Source: Bacteroidales bacterium UBA2714 (lineage in GTDB: Bacteria > Bacteroidota > Bacteroidia > Bacteroidales > P3). From it: a DNA stretch of 39,597 nt. Positions 26,690 to 35,258 of the stretch are shown piece by piece; position 1 is the first letter of the stretch, and each line of letters starts with the position of its first letter. The stretch covers positions 1 to 39,597 of the forward strand of contig DEKU01000064.1 of NCBI GenBank assembly GCA_002354035.1, in the 5' to 3' direction. The translations under genes were made by a program, and so were the position numbers. The notes beneath the pieces are model-generated. The model searched no databases. It was given only the letters and a program-made list of their open reading frames with translations, and was not told where the DNA came from.

Positions 26690-28540
26690 ATGATTGACGC
26701 CTCCATCAACAAGAATATCGACCGCATAGCCATGCGGCTGAAGACCATCCCCGAAACGCCCGGTGTATACCAGCACCTCGACGAGTCGGGGACAGTCATC
26801 TATGTGGGCAAGGCGCGCAACTTGCAGCGGCGCGTCAGTTCCTACTTCTCACACTATGAGGACAAGAGCGCCAAAATCAAGATGCTGGTGCGCCACATCT
26901 ACGACATCCGTGTCACGGTGGTGGCCACCGAGGTCGATGCCCTGCTGTTGGAGAACAACCTCATCAAGCGTTATCAGCCCCGCTATAACAGCATGCTGAA
27001 GGACGACAAGACTTATCCCTATCTCTGCATCACAGATGAGGAATACCCCCGGCTGCTCTTCACCCGCAACCATCAGCACCGAGGGCAGTACTTCGGCCCC
27101 TATCCCAACCAGCGCATCCTGCGCGAGCTACAGGACATTATCGACCAACTCTTTTCCTACCGCAAATGCAACACCATGCAGAAACGCCCCTGCATGAAAC
27201 ATCAGATAGGCCTGTGCAAAGCCCCCTGCGCCGGGCTGCAAAGCCACGAGGAATATATGGCCGATATCAACAATATCCGGAATATATTGAAGGGCAATTT
27301 TTCCGACATCGTGGAGGAGATGAAGCACGAGATGCTGTCGCTGGCCGACCAGCTGCGCTTCGAGGAGGCCGAGGTGATGAAACGGCGCATCCGCCGCCTT
27401 GAGGAGTATCAGAGCCGCTCCACGGTGGTCAACACCAGCGTGAAGGATGTGGATGTGTTCGGCATTGTGTCCGACGAGAAGTATGCCTACGTCAACATGA
27501 TGCGCATCAAGAATGGCAGCATCATCTACAGTTTCTCGCACGAGGTGAAGAAACAGCTCGACGAGACCGACGAGGAGATTCTCTCCACCGCCATCCCCAC
27601 CCTCCATGAGCGCACCGAGAGCACAGCCCGCGAGGCCGTGCTGCCCATCGCTGTGCCCGACCTGCCTGAGGAATACCTCAAACAGACCATCCCCACACGT
27701 GGCGACCGGTTCCAGCTGCTCGAACTCTCCATGCGCAACGTGAAGGCCTACCAGATCCAATGTCGCCACCAGCGCGCCCTGGTCAACCCCGACGAGGCCG
27801 ACCCCTCACGCCGCAACCAGCACCTGCTGGAGCGCATCCAGAAAGCCTTGAACCTCCCCATGCTGCCTGTCAACATCGAGTGCTTCGACAACTCAAACAT
27901 TCAGGGTGCCTACCCTGTGGCAGCCATGGTGCGTTTCACCAACGGCAAGCCCAACCGCAAGGAGTACCGCAAATATAATATCAAGACCGTCGAGGGGCCG
28001 GACGACTATGCCTCGATGGCCGAGGTGATTTACCGCCGCTACAAACGCCTGTCGGACGAGGGACAAAATAATGACAACCCGGGCACCGGGCTACCACAAC
28101 TGTTGGTGGTGGATGGTGGACAAGGGCAGATGGAAGTGGCGCGACAGGTGATACAAGACCAGCTCCATCTCGAAATCCCCATAGCAGGACTGGCCAAGGA
28201 CGACCGCCACCACACCTCCGAACTCCTCTACGGCTTCCCGCCGCAGGTGGTGGGTCTCAAACCCACCGATCCCCTCTTCCACATGCTGGAGAACCTACAG
28301 AACGAGGTGCACCGCTTCGCCATCACATTTCATAAAGACAAACGCAGTAAAGGCACCTTCCGCACTGCCCTCACCGACATCCCCGGCATCGGCGAGAAGA
28401 CCGCTCGCGACCTCCTGCTCAAATTCGGCAGTCTCAAAGAAGTCCGCCTCCAGACCGAGGCCGACCTCGCCAAAGTGGTAGGCCCCGCCAAAGCCAAAGC
28501 CATCATCGCCTACTTTGCCAGTAATAATTCTGACGGATGA
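26690..28540 (+). CDS. uvrC: Excinuclease ABC subunit C
   Basis: Nucleotide excision repair nuclease making the 3' and 5' incisions at UvrB-marked damage. 616 residues, full length. The N-terminal GIY-YIG domain is present as GVY (25-27) and YVG (38-40) followed by KARNLQRRV. A UVR motif (about 205-240, LADQLRFEEAEVMKRRI) contacts UvrB. The RNase H-like second nuclease domain contains ECFDNSNIQG near residue 398 and VVDGGQGQ near 470. The C-terminal helix-hairpin-helix pair includes IPGIGEKTARDLL and VVGPAKAKAI. The start codon abuts the gldH stop with no spacer. It ends 34 nt from the convergent beta-barrel gene. Confidence 0.97.
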   Translation: MIDASINKNIDRIAMRLKTIPETPGVYQHLDESGTVIYVGKARNLQRRVSSYFSHYEDKSAKIKMLVRHIYDIRVTVVATEVDALLLENNLIKRYQPRYNSMLKDDKTYPYLCITDEEYPRLLFTRNHQHRGQYFGPYPNQRILRELQDIIDQLFSYRKCNTMQKRPCMKHQIGLCKAPCAGLQSHEEYMADINNIRNILKGNFSDIVEEMKHEMLSLADQLRFEEAEVMKRRIRRLEEYQSRSTVVNTSVKDVDVFGIVSDEKYAYVNMMRIKNGSIIYSFSHEVKKQLDETDEEILSTAIPTLHERTESTAREAVLPIAVPDLPEEYLKQTIPTRGDRFQLLELSMRNVKAYQIQCRHQRALVNPDEADPSRRNQHLLERIQKALNLPMLPVNIECFDNSNIQGAYPVAAMVRFTNGKPNRKEYRKYNIKTVEGPDDYASMAEVIYRRYKRLSDEGQNNDNPGTGLPQLLVVDGGQGQMEVARQVIQDQLHLEIPIAGLAKDDRHHTSELLYGFPPQVVGLKPTDPLFHMLENLQNEVHRFAITFHKDKRSKGTFRTALTDIPGIGEKTARDLLLKFGSLKEVRLQTEADLAKVVGPAKAKAIIAYFASNNSDG

Positions 28541-28574
28541 AAACGAGCCAAATCGTTGGCATCGCCCGGGTATT

Positions 28575-29228
28575 TCAGAAACGCCATGCAAGACCGAGTG
28601 TCGACTTCAACGGACGCACCCACATACCATCGCCGTGGTCGAAAGCCAGCAAATCCGTGAGAGCCATCTGAGCTGTAAAATCGATAAAAAAGCCACACGG
28701 CAGTTCATAGCCAATCACGGCACCAAACCCAGAATGGCTGTCGGCCATGGCAAAAGTCTCATGTCCCGTGATTGCATCAACATCAATCACATGGTGATAA
28801 GGGTTGAACGCGCCATCCTCCGTCTCCAGCCTACCCCAGACAATGAACTCCGTATAAGGACCCACTCCCACAAAACCCCAACCCGAACTGCGGCTACCAA
28901 AACGCCAAGCGGCATATACCGGTATCTCAACACTGGACGAAGCAAGGCCACACAGTATGCCGTCCATCACTAACGTGCTGCGTTGGAAACTGTAGAGCGC
29001 ATTGAAGCGGACAAAAAACCGCCTCCCTATATTGAAATCAAGATACGCCCCGCCCTCTACACCCACCGAAGGCGATGGGTCAATATCCCGGGGAATCCCA
29101 TGCAGCACCAACTGCGATACATTAGCCGAAGCACGAACACCATAATTAACTACCTTGACCGAATCAACACCTTGGGCACAGAGCAGCAAGGGCAAAAGGA
29201 CAAACAACAATATTGCTGATTTTTTCAT
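28575..29228 (-). CDS. Small outer-membrane beta-barrel protein
   Basis: About 217 residues. The start at 29228 (MKKSAILLF) gives a short signal peptide ending LCAQG; a Met two codons upstream (29234) is the alternative. The mature part alternates polar and aromatic residues in strands (FFVRFNALYSF, VEIPVYAAWRF, GWGFVGVGPYTEF, FFIDFTAQMAL) and ends LGLAWRF, with the terminal Phe recognised by the BAM machinery. This resembles PorT-like porin-family barrels, but assignment to T9SS PorT is not supported. It lies 8-14 nt after the DUF5686 gene and is presumably co-transcribed with it. Confidence 0.75.
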   Translation of the reverse strand: MKKSAILLFVLLPLLLCAQGVDSVKVVNYGVRASANVSQLVLHGIPRDIDPSPSVGVEGGAYLDFNIGRRFFVRFNALYSFQRSTLVMDGILCGLASSSVEIPVYAAWRFGSRSSGWGFVGVGPYTEFIVWGRLETEDGAFNPYHHVIDVDAITGHETFAMADSHSGFGAVIGYELPCGFFIDFTAQMALTDLLAFDHGDGMWVRPLKSTLGLAWRF

Positions 29229-29242
29229 AGTCATAATTACTA

Positions 29243-31747
29243 TTATATTGTTAAACGAAAACCAATTCTAATGCCACCCAAATCGCGACCGCCGAGTCCC
29301 GCCGTATAAGTGAGACGGCGCACATAATCAATGCGTATGCAACGCAGGATGTTCTCAACACCAATACCCACCTCCATATAAGGAGTTGTCGTAAAGAGCG
29401 AAGAGCTTTCAGGCAATGCATATAATCCCTCGTATCCATAACCGGGGTTATTCTTAGGCGACAGCGAGCCATAAATGCCACTGAACGACAAAACCTCGCG
29501 CAGACGCAGTTTTTTCAGCAACGGTATACGGTTCAGAATCCAGCCCTTCAAATAATAAGTGGCATGGAGTGCCACCCACTGGTCGGCCACAAACTCCATC
29601 GGTCGCATCAGGGTGAATGTATTGGGCGAGAGGTAGAGCGAAAAAATGCTCTGTGGAGTGAAGAGCGACGACAGGGGGACACGGTTCCAGACCACACCCG
29701 TGTGGAGCCTGGTGTCAATATGGCCAAACGAAGAGAGCCAGAACCGCTTCTCGGCAATAATGTCGGTACGCTGATATGTGAAACGGTAGTCCGTACGGCC
29801 GACCGTATGTCGCAAACGGAACACTGGGGCATCTTTGCTAAGATTAAACGGCGACTCCTGTCCCAAGCGGTTATTATACAGAGGCTCACCTGGGGCATAG
29901 CGCAGCTGCACACCTGCCTGCCAGTCGGAGAAACGACCTACATCGGTGAGGCGGCCATCGGCCGAAATGCGGCGGTACGACAACGCACCTGCCGGCTCTA
30001 TATCGGCATATTGCATCCACAAATCGAGACTCAGGCGATTCTGCCATTCATGTTCATAGCGCAACACCACCCGACGGGCATATTGCATCGCTGTGGGTGG
30101 CAACGATGGCCAACGCGACATCAAGATATTGTCCCGATCCAGCAAGTCAGTGTTCTGGCCGGGGTTTTCAATGTCATAGCTTGAAGTCAAATACAAGGCG
30201 TGGCGCAACGACTCAAAAGGATGAAACTCTTTGGGACGAAAGCTATAGATGGCCGTAGCAGAATATTTAAGACGCTGATCATGGGAACCAAACGCAAGGT
30301 AACCATTCATAAACCAATGGTCGTTCAAATTAGCCGTAGTCATTCCGCCAACCCTCAACCGAATACCCTCCACAGGGTTGAGGCTAATGAGATTATAGAT
30401 AGGTCCAAAATCGAAGAGACTCCGCTCTCGGTCCCGGTCTGTGGCCACATAACCCGATCCGATGATTTCCACCGCCTTGATAGCGGTGTTAAACTCCGGC
30501 ACCCGTCGCAACTCCGTCACCAAACTGTCTATCACCGTCTCCTTGGCCGAGAGTGGAACCGGACGCAGATTATTGAGATAGGCCAGGCTGTCGCCTTGAT
30601 GAATATCGGCGATGTCCATCGACCCAGACAACCGTTTATCTACATTATAAACGGCATGATGGGCATACAACTGCCGCCAATTCTTAAAGATATAGAATCG
30701 GGTATATGTGTGCATTTCTTTCGAGTGCAGCCGACCATCGGACATCGGCACAAACGTCTCGTCAAGGCTCAAGTCGCTGACAAAATTCATATTGATTTGC
30801 GGCGGAACACTGATGGAATAACGCAACAGCCTGTGCCCCTCTGTGGTGATGTAAAGGTGACCTGTGAAGCCAAAACTCTCACGGTTTACGGGCACAAACA
30901 TAAGCTTAACGCATCGCTCACCACCTATAGCAACGGTATCCTCTATGTAGTAATGATAGTATGCGACCGCCATAGTAGACGACAACGGGCTGATAAAACG
31001 ATTGAGCATCAAGTCAATTGTGTTGTCGAAGATATCAATACGAGTGAACATTGCATCAAGGTTGGCGGCAAGACCTTCCCAGTCCAACAGATTGTCTATT
31101 CCGCTGGACTGTCGCGCCACCACCCGGCTTCCTTTGGACAGCGTCTCGCGTAAGCCTATTGTAAGCACGGGGGTCTTGTTAAACTGTGTTGTGTCGACAT
31201 ATTTGCGCAGAAAAGCAAACTTCTCTAACAGCGCATTGCGCTCAAAATCGAAATCAAAACGGTCGAGAGCAAGAATAGTCTTCTCATACTCTGTCCATGT
31301 TGTGTCTGTTTGCGGACGCATGACCTCCTTGTTTGCAATCACATCGTTCACCAAGTCAACGGCAGGATTGTTGTGTCGACTGTAGTGTCCTTTGCGGCGT
31401 GAAGCGGTGACCTTCACCTCACCAAGATTATAAACATCTGGCTCCAACTCTATTCGCAAACCACTTGTCACGCGGTTAGCCTGCAAAGTGAGGATTTGTT
31501 TCTTATAGCCCACAAATCCAACCATGAGAGAGACGAACCCCTGCCGGTTCTCTACCTTAAAATGGCCTGACGTGTCAACAGTCGTACCCACTTTCGACCC
31601 GACAAAGACCACTTGGGCGAATGGTATGGGCTCACCAGTTCTCACGTCCACCACCACTCCTTCGGCTCCTGTGACGGGCGGCATCTGCTGGGCTCCCACA
31701 ATTATAGGGAGCAGAATAGTAATTAGTACAATCAGTTTTTTATTCAT
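29243..31747 (-). CDS. DUF5686 outer-membrane protein with carboxypeptidase-regulatory-like domain
   Basis: About 834 residues. The start at 31747 (MNKKLIVLI) gives a signal peptide ending VGAQQ; the in-frame Met at 31768 lies upstream of the -7 box. An N-terminal carboxypeptidase-regulatory-like beta-sandwich (about residues 25-110: VVDVRTGEPIPFAQVVFVGS, GTTVDTSGHF, VGFVGYKKQ) precedes a long DUF5686 region. The C-terminal half consists of amphipathic strands, ending GGIRIGFRLTI, as expected of a beta-barrel. The family function is unknown. The gene begins its own transcription unit with the small barrel gene downstream. Confidence 0.82.
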   Translation of the reverse strand: MNKKLIVLITILLPIIVGAQQMPPVTGAEGVVVDVRTGEPIPFAQVVFVGSKVGTTVDTSGHFKVENRQGFVSLMVGFVGYKKQILTLQANRVTSGLRIELEPDVYNLGEVKVTASRRKGHYSRHNNPAVDLVNDVIANKEVMRPQTDTTWTEYEKTILALDRFDFDFERNALLEKFAFLRKYVDTTQFNKTPVLTIGLRETLSKGSRVVARQSSGIDNLLDWEGLAANLDAMFTRIDIFDNTIDLMLNRFISPLSSTMAVAYYHYYIEDTVAIGGERCVKLMFVPVNRESFGFTGHLYITTEGHRLLRYSISVPPQINMNFVSDLSLDETFVPMSDGRLHSKEMHTYTRFYIFKNWRQLYAHHAVYNVDKRLSGSMDIADIHQGDSLAYLNNLRPVPLSAKETVIDSLVTELRRVPEFNTAIKAVEIIGSGYVATDRDRERSLFDFGPIYNLISLNPVEGIRLRVGGMTTANLNDHWFMNGYLAFGSHDQRLKYSATAIYSFRPKEFHPFESLRHALYLTSSYDIENPGQNTDLLDRDNILMSRWPSLPPTAMQYARRVVLRYEHEWQNRLSLDLWMQYADIEPAGALSYRRISADGRLTDVGRFSDWQAGVQLRYAPGEPLYNNRLGQESPFNLSKDAPVFRLRHTVGRTDYRFTYQRTDIIAEKRFWLSSFGHIDTRLHTGVVWNRVPLSSLFTPQSIFSLYLSPNTFTLMRPMEFVADQWVALHATYYLKGWILNRIPLLKKLRLREVLSFSGIYGSLSPKNNPGYGYEGLYALPESSSLFTTTPYMEVGIGVENILRCIRIDYVRRLTYTAGLGGRDLGGIRIGFRLTI

Positions 31748-31755
31748 AACCTTTG

Positions 31756-31763
31756 CAAAGATA
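31756..31763 (-). promoter_or_regulatory. Putative -7 box very close to the DUF5686 start
   Basis: The minus strand reads ATGTGTATCTTTGCA, a strong TAnnTTTG match, ending only 8 nt before the ATG at 31747. The predicted leader is about 5 nt, so the mRNA would be nearly leaderless. Confidence 0.55.
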
Positions 31764-31826
31764 CACATTATAATAGAAATACGGCACCCTCCGTACCAAA
31801 CAGAATAATTGATATACCATCCAGAA

Positions 31827-31859
31827 CAAAAAAAAGCCCCACCAACAAGGCAGGGCTTT
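31827..31859 (-). terminator. Intrinsic terminator after the frameshifted barrel gene
   Basis: Reading the minus strand, AAAGCCC and GGGCTTT arms (plus-strand 31853-31859 and 31833-31839) with additional inner pairing are followed by a run of T residues (plus-strand A-run 31828-31835). It lies about 18 nt after the stop at 31877 and separates this unit from the DUF5686 gene. Confidence 0.85.
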
Positions 31860-31876
31860 AGAATAATCCTTCGACA

Positions 31877-32361
31877 TCAGAAGTTGAAACCTAAACCAAA
31901 GGTGGCCATGCTACCGGCCGAAGTCTGGAATTCATACCCAACCTTGATTGAGATGCGACCCCAGTCTACACCAACGGCAGGATTGACAAAGAATCGACCG
32001 GCAGGGTTCTCCTCAATCGTGATGATGGAGCCAGTGCGCAATGCGACGAAGGGGACCACTCTCCATTGTGTCAATGTATACTTCCCGTCTATAAACAGCG
32101 ACGACAAATAGGCTGGCTCTGACTCGAAACCGGGCTGATACTCCACTCCAAACGCAGCACCTCCTCCTATATATAGTCCGCTGCCAAAGCTGTAGCCATG
32201 CGAAGTGCTAATAAACGACTGCTTGTAAGTGTTAGCCTCCAGCTGGATGTCGGCACGATAGCCTGTACGGAACATACGGTTGGTCGTTGTCTCTGTCTCT
32301 GAGCCATTGCTGTACCCATAACGGCAAGCATTGCTGTGATGATAAAAATGTTTTTCTTCAT
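31877..32361 (-). pseudogene. Outer-membrane beta-barrel gene with a frameshift after the signal peptide
   Basis: The segment from 32361 encodes a perfect signal peptide (MKKNIFIITAMLAVMGTAMAQ), but its frame then runs through unrelated sequence to a stop near 32167. A different frame, open from before 32275 to 31877, encodes barrel-like sequence (SFGSGLYIGGGAAFGVEY, ISIKVGYEFQTSAG) ending FGLGFNF. The two join if one base is added (or two removed) near 32290-32301, within AGAGACAGAGACA, giving about 161 residues. Either the gene is broken, the sequence has an error there, or expression needs a frameshift. It lies 21 nt after the 11-residue-repeat gene and is followed by a terminator. Confidence 0.65.
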
Positions 32362-32382
32362 TTTAGAACAAAATTTTGGTGG

Positions 32383-32802
32383 TTATTTCTTGATACTATT
32401 TTTTTCTTGAACAATGTTGGATCGTTCACCGCTTTGAGCGGCTCGCTCCCCGTTCTGGCAACGCAACTCTTCCTCCTCCCGGGCAATACGAGCCTTGGTC
32501 TCTTCAAATGTTTCACCCTCTCGCATGAGGAATTTCTTGACGAAGGCATCGCTGATACGTGTGAAGCCTTCTACTACTCCGTCTTGGATGGCAGTATAAC
32601 CACTTACCACACCACCCTCTATTGCCTTATAACCCTTGACCACACCGTCCTCATTCTTCTGATAGCCGCTTTTCACAGTGTCGGCAACACGGTTTTTACG
32701 GTTCTGTTCCATTGCGTTGTTGTTTTGCGCTCCAGCCATGCCACATATAGTGACCGTCATCATGAGCATAACTACAGATTTAAATGAACGTTTCAAATAC
32801 AT
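32383..32802 (-). CDS. Secreted protein with four 11-residue repeats, function unknown
   Basis: 139 residues. A signal peptide ends GMAGAQ (residue 26), followed by an Asn-rich linker. Residues 46-89 are four tandem 11-residue units starting GY or GF: GYQKNEDGVVK, GYKAIEGGVVS, GYTAIQDGVVE, GFTRISDAFVK. Then comes FLMREGETFEETKARIA and a highly charged tail. An 11-residue period suggests a long amphipathic helix (three turns). Similar G-Y-x-x-I-x-x-x-V-V repeats followed by a GET-x-EE-x-KAR motif are recalled in small uncharacterised proteins of gut anaerobes, which could not be verified here. It has a -7 box upstream and is first in a two-gene unit. Confidence 0.75.
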   Translation of the reverse strand: MYLKRSFKSVVMLMMTVTICGMAGAQNNNAMEQNRKNRVADTVKSGYQKNEDGVVKGYKAIEGGVVSGYTAIQDGVVEGFTRISDAFVKKFLMREGETFEETKARIAREEEELRCQNGERAAQSGERSNIVQEKNSIKK

Positions 32803-32825
32803 ATCTTGCTATTTAAAATTTTGTG

Positions 32826-32833
32826 CAAAGGTA
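32826..32833 (-). promoter_or_regulatory. Putative -7 box for the 11-residue-repeat gene
   Basis: The minus strand reads TACCTTTGCA (consensus TAnnTTTG), 23 nt upstream of the ATG at 32802, in the gap divergent from the AraC-type gene. Confidence 0.55.
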
Positions 32834-32916
32834 CTACTTTCAACACATAATAATCGAAAATACAGCAAAACCAAACAGAGAATATACTATACAAAACAAT
32901 TTCACGTTATGTAACC

Positions 32917-33813
32917 ATGAACAACCTGCATGAACAATTCGAGCACAGAATGACAATGTGTCACTATGGTGACGACATATACCTTCTTGACGAAGGCCTG
33001 TCGATGGACTCTGTAATGCCACTCGTGGCAGGACGGGAAATTATGACCGACAAGATTGTCTGCCTTTTGTGCCATAGCGGGACACTTGATTTACATCTCA
33101 ACTATCACCACCTGTTGCTCACTGCCGGACAGGTTCTCATAGCACTGCCCGGAATGATTATCGACACCCGCGAGGCAAGCCCCGACTTCCGGGCCATCAC
33201 CATGCTCCTTTCCGAACGTTTCACCAACAGCCTTAACCTCGGCAGCCCTTACCGCACTCTGCTCTCCGTCCAACGGCAACCCGTCACCACACTGGCCGAG
33301 GGAATGGAAGACGCTCTCTTGAATTTCATCGGGATGGTGCGAGGATTGCTCAACCAGCCCTCCCACCCCAACCTCGACCGCGTGCTACCCCTTCTCTTCG
33401 AGGCATGGTTCTATGGCTTCGGCCCCTACTTCCACAGCTCTGCCACCCAGCTCATAGCCACAGCGGCCGAACTGCACACCGAACAATTCCTGCGTCTGGT
33501 GGAGCAACACTTCCGCCAACACTCCTCACTCGACTGGTATGCCTCCCAGCTGAACATCACTTCGAAAAGACTCTCCATCTGTGTAAAACAGACCTCTGGC
33601 CATACCCCCACCGAATGGATTGACCGCCACCGGCTGCACCAAGCCGTCCAACTGCTGCACAGCGGCAACCAGACCATCAAAGAAATCGCCTCCGCACTGG
33701 GCTTCCCCAACCAGTCCACATTCGGCACCTGGTTCAAACGGCAAACCTCTCAAAGCCCCCGCAACTTCAGCGCCACGCACCAAGCAGTTGCCTCGAACAC
33801 CAACTACACTTAA
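32917..33813 (+). CDS. AraC family transcriptional regulator
   Basis: 298 residues, cytoplasmic. The N-terminal ~190 residues form a cupin-like sensor region (LLTAGQVLIALPG resembles the AraC-type jelly roll). The C-terminal ~95 residues are the double helix-turn-helix: LDWYASQLNITSKRLSICVK, then IKEIASALGFPNQSTFGTWF followed by the family signature region SPRNF. The GHTPTEWIDRHRLHQA linker helix is typical. The effector is unknown. It is divergent from the 11-residue-repeat gene and lies 89 nt upstream of the co-oriented methyltransferase gene, so either could be its target. Confidence 0.92.
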   Translation: MNNLHEQFEHRMTMCHYGDDIYLLDEGLSMDSVMPLVAGREIMTDKIVCLLCHSGTLDLHLNYHHLLLTAGQVLIALPGMIIDTREASPDFRAITMLLSERFTNSLNLGSPYRTLLSVQRQPVTTLAEGMEDALLNFIGMVRGLLNQPSHPNLDRVLPLLFEAWFYGFGPYFHSSATQLIATAAELHTEQFLRLVEQHFRQHSSLDWYASQLNITSKRLSICVKQTSGHTPTEWIDRHRLHQAVQLLHSGNQTIKEIASALGFPNQSTFGTWFKRQTSQSPRNFSATHQAVASNTNYT

Positions 33814-33902
33814 TTTCATTTCGCCTCCGATAAACAATAAGAATGCTTGATTTTTTGAATTCGTTTATTTATTAATCATTATTCCCACATTCCCCCACAA
33901 CT

Positions 33903-34676
33903 ATGAACAACGACAACAATTCCATCCATGATTTCGACTTCAATCTGATATGCGAATATTTCTCCAGCATGGACCGTCAAGGGCCTGGAAGTGATTCCTC
34001 CACCCTCCGCGCGCTTTCCTTTATCGATGGACTGACAGAGCAGTCAGCCATCGCCGACCTCGGCTGTGGCACCGGCACGCCAACGCTCACCCTTGCCCGC
34101 CATACCCCCTGCCGCATCACGGCCCTCGACCTATTTCCCACTTTTATCAACAAGCTACAGTCCCGATGCCAGCAAGAAGGTCTGCAACACCGCGTCAATC
34201 CTGTGGTCGGCGATATGTGCCAGCTGCCATTCACCCCTGAGTCCTTTGACCTATTATGGTGTGAAGGTGCCATCTACAATATAGGTTTCAAGCGAGGAGT
34301 GCATGAGTGGCGGCAATACCTGCGTCCCAATGGCTATATAGCCGTCTCCGATGCCGTATGGCTCACCAACCAACGGCCCACAGAGATTGAGCAATTCTGG
34401 CTCGATGCCTACCCCGAAATCGATACCATCGGTGCCAAACTCTCCACCCTACAGGATGAAGGGTACCACCCCGTAGCCATGTTCGTCCTACCCGACATCT
34501 GCTGGACAGACCACTTCTACACCCCTGCCGTCAAGGCGCAAGAGGCCTTCCTCTCCCGCCATATCGACAACCCTACGGCCATAAACCTTGTGGCCAACCA
34601 ACGCCGAGAGGCCGAACTCTACCACCGCTACCACCGCCACTACGGCTACGCCTTCTTCATCGCCCAAAAGCAATAA
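33903..34676 (+). CDS. Class I SAM-dependent methyltransferase
   Basis: 257 residues, soluble. Rossmann motif I, DLGCGTGTP, is at residues 52-60. Motif II Asp is in ITALDLFP, motif III in VVGDMCQLPF, and the post-motif LLWCEGAIYNIGF replaces the usual acidic strand. The whole-length pattern (FDFNLICEYF at the N-terminus, EGAIYNIGF, WLDAYPEIDTI, CWTDHFY, Y-x-x-HYGYAFFI at the end) matches a Bacteroides family for which structural-genomics structures exist, as recalled. The substrate is unknown. It lies directly downstream of the AraC-type regulator. Confidence 0.88.
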   Translation: MNNDNNSIHDFDFNLICEYFSSMDRQGPGSDSSTLRALSFIDGLTEQSAIADLGCGTGTPTLTLARHTPCRITALDLFPTFINKLQSRCQQEGLQHRVNPVVGDMCQLPFTPESFDLLWCEGAIYNIGFKRGVHEWRQYLRPNGYIAVSDAVWLTNQRPTEIEQFWLDAYPEIDTIGAKLSTLQDEGYHPVAMFVLPDICWTDHFYTPAVKAQEAFLSRHIDNPTAINLVANQRREAELYHRYHRHYGYAFFIAQKQ

Positions 34677-34707
34677 ATAAGTATTCTTGTTTTTACTGCT
34701 GTAGCAG

Positions 34708-35004
34708 TCAGTCCTCAGCAACGTGGGGCAAGTTCTCTTCACCGGTATTATATTGAGGCACGCCATACTCATACAAGGTGTCAGAAGGCAGGTCAATTCT
34801 GTCATTCCAATACACACATGTACGGCTCCTGTCCACCTGCACCTGCTTCCATTGGTGAGGTACCTGTTTCAGCAAGCGGAACTCTTCAACCTGTTCAATA
34901 TCCTCCCCAACATCATACACCACCGCCTTCCCATCGTCAAACACAACGGAGAGGAGATAATTCGGCAAAGCCTCTATGCTTTTTATGCGTGGAAGAGTAT
35001 TCAT
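34708..35004 (-). CDS. DUF2442 domain protein
   Basis: 98 residues. The first ~80 match DUF2442: a strand pair (LLSVVFDDGKAVVYDV), the central FRLLKQVPHQWKQVQVD, and the terminal YWNDRIDLPSDTLYEYG. The family is small, of unknown function, and often paired with a DUF4160 gene in an arrangement reminiscent of toxin-antitoxin modules. No DUF4160 partner is seen here; upstream lies a REP-like palindrome cluster. Confidence 0.8.
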   Translation of the reverse strand: MNTLPRIKSIEALPNYLLSVVFDDGKAVVYDVGEDIEQVEEFRLLKQVPHQWKQVQVDRSRTCVYWNDRIDLPSDTLYEYGVPQYNTGEENLPHVAED

Positions 35005-35071
35005 TATTTTAAGGGTGGCAATTTATGGATATCACCAACATTCAATCCCAATCAGTCTTTAATAATTATAT

Positions 35072-35088
35072 ATGGATTGCAAATCCAT
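35072..35088. repeat. REP-like palindrome, first copy
   Basis: ATGGATT-GCA-AATCCAT: 7-bp arms around a 3-nt loop. It shares the core GGATTGCAAATCC with the copy at 35098. Confidence 0.7.
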
Positions 35089-35097
35089 TTCTAAACT

Positions 35098-35120
35098 GTG
35101 GCGGATTGCAAATCCGCCAC
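35098..35120. repeat. REP-like palindrome, second copy
   Basis: A perfect 10-bp stem (GTGGCGGATT and its complement) around the loop GCA. The core is identical to the first copy, with GC-rich extended arms. Confidence 0.75.
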
Positions 35121-35202
35121 AACTGAACCCGATAGGCAGCCTGAACGGTCATAAAGCCCTTAGCCCTGAGCATCGCTCTGGGTATGCCCGCCGTGTGACA
35201 TA

Positions 35203-35258
35203 CGCCCTGAAAGGGCAAAAGCGTCACTTCCTAATGAGGCTTTTGCCCTTTCAGGGCG
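35203..35258. repeat. Perfect 20-bp inverted repeat
   Basis: The arm at 35203-35222 (beginning CGCCCTGAAAGGGC) is exactly complementary to 35239-35258, with a 16-nt loop. Each arm also contains the smaller palindrome GCCCT-GAA-AGGGC. The form is that of paired REP elements mobilised by IS200-like RAYT transposases. Confidence 0.75.

Noticed and set aside
34695..34710. ACTGC-TGTA-GCAGT palindrome between the methyltransferase and DUF2442 genes
   Set aside because: The 5-bp stem is short and is not followed by a T-tract on either strand, so a bidirectional terminator is not supported.
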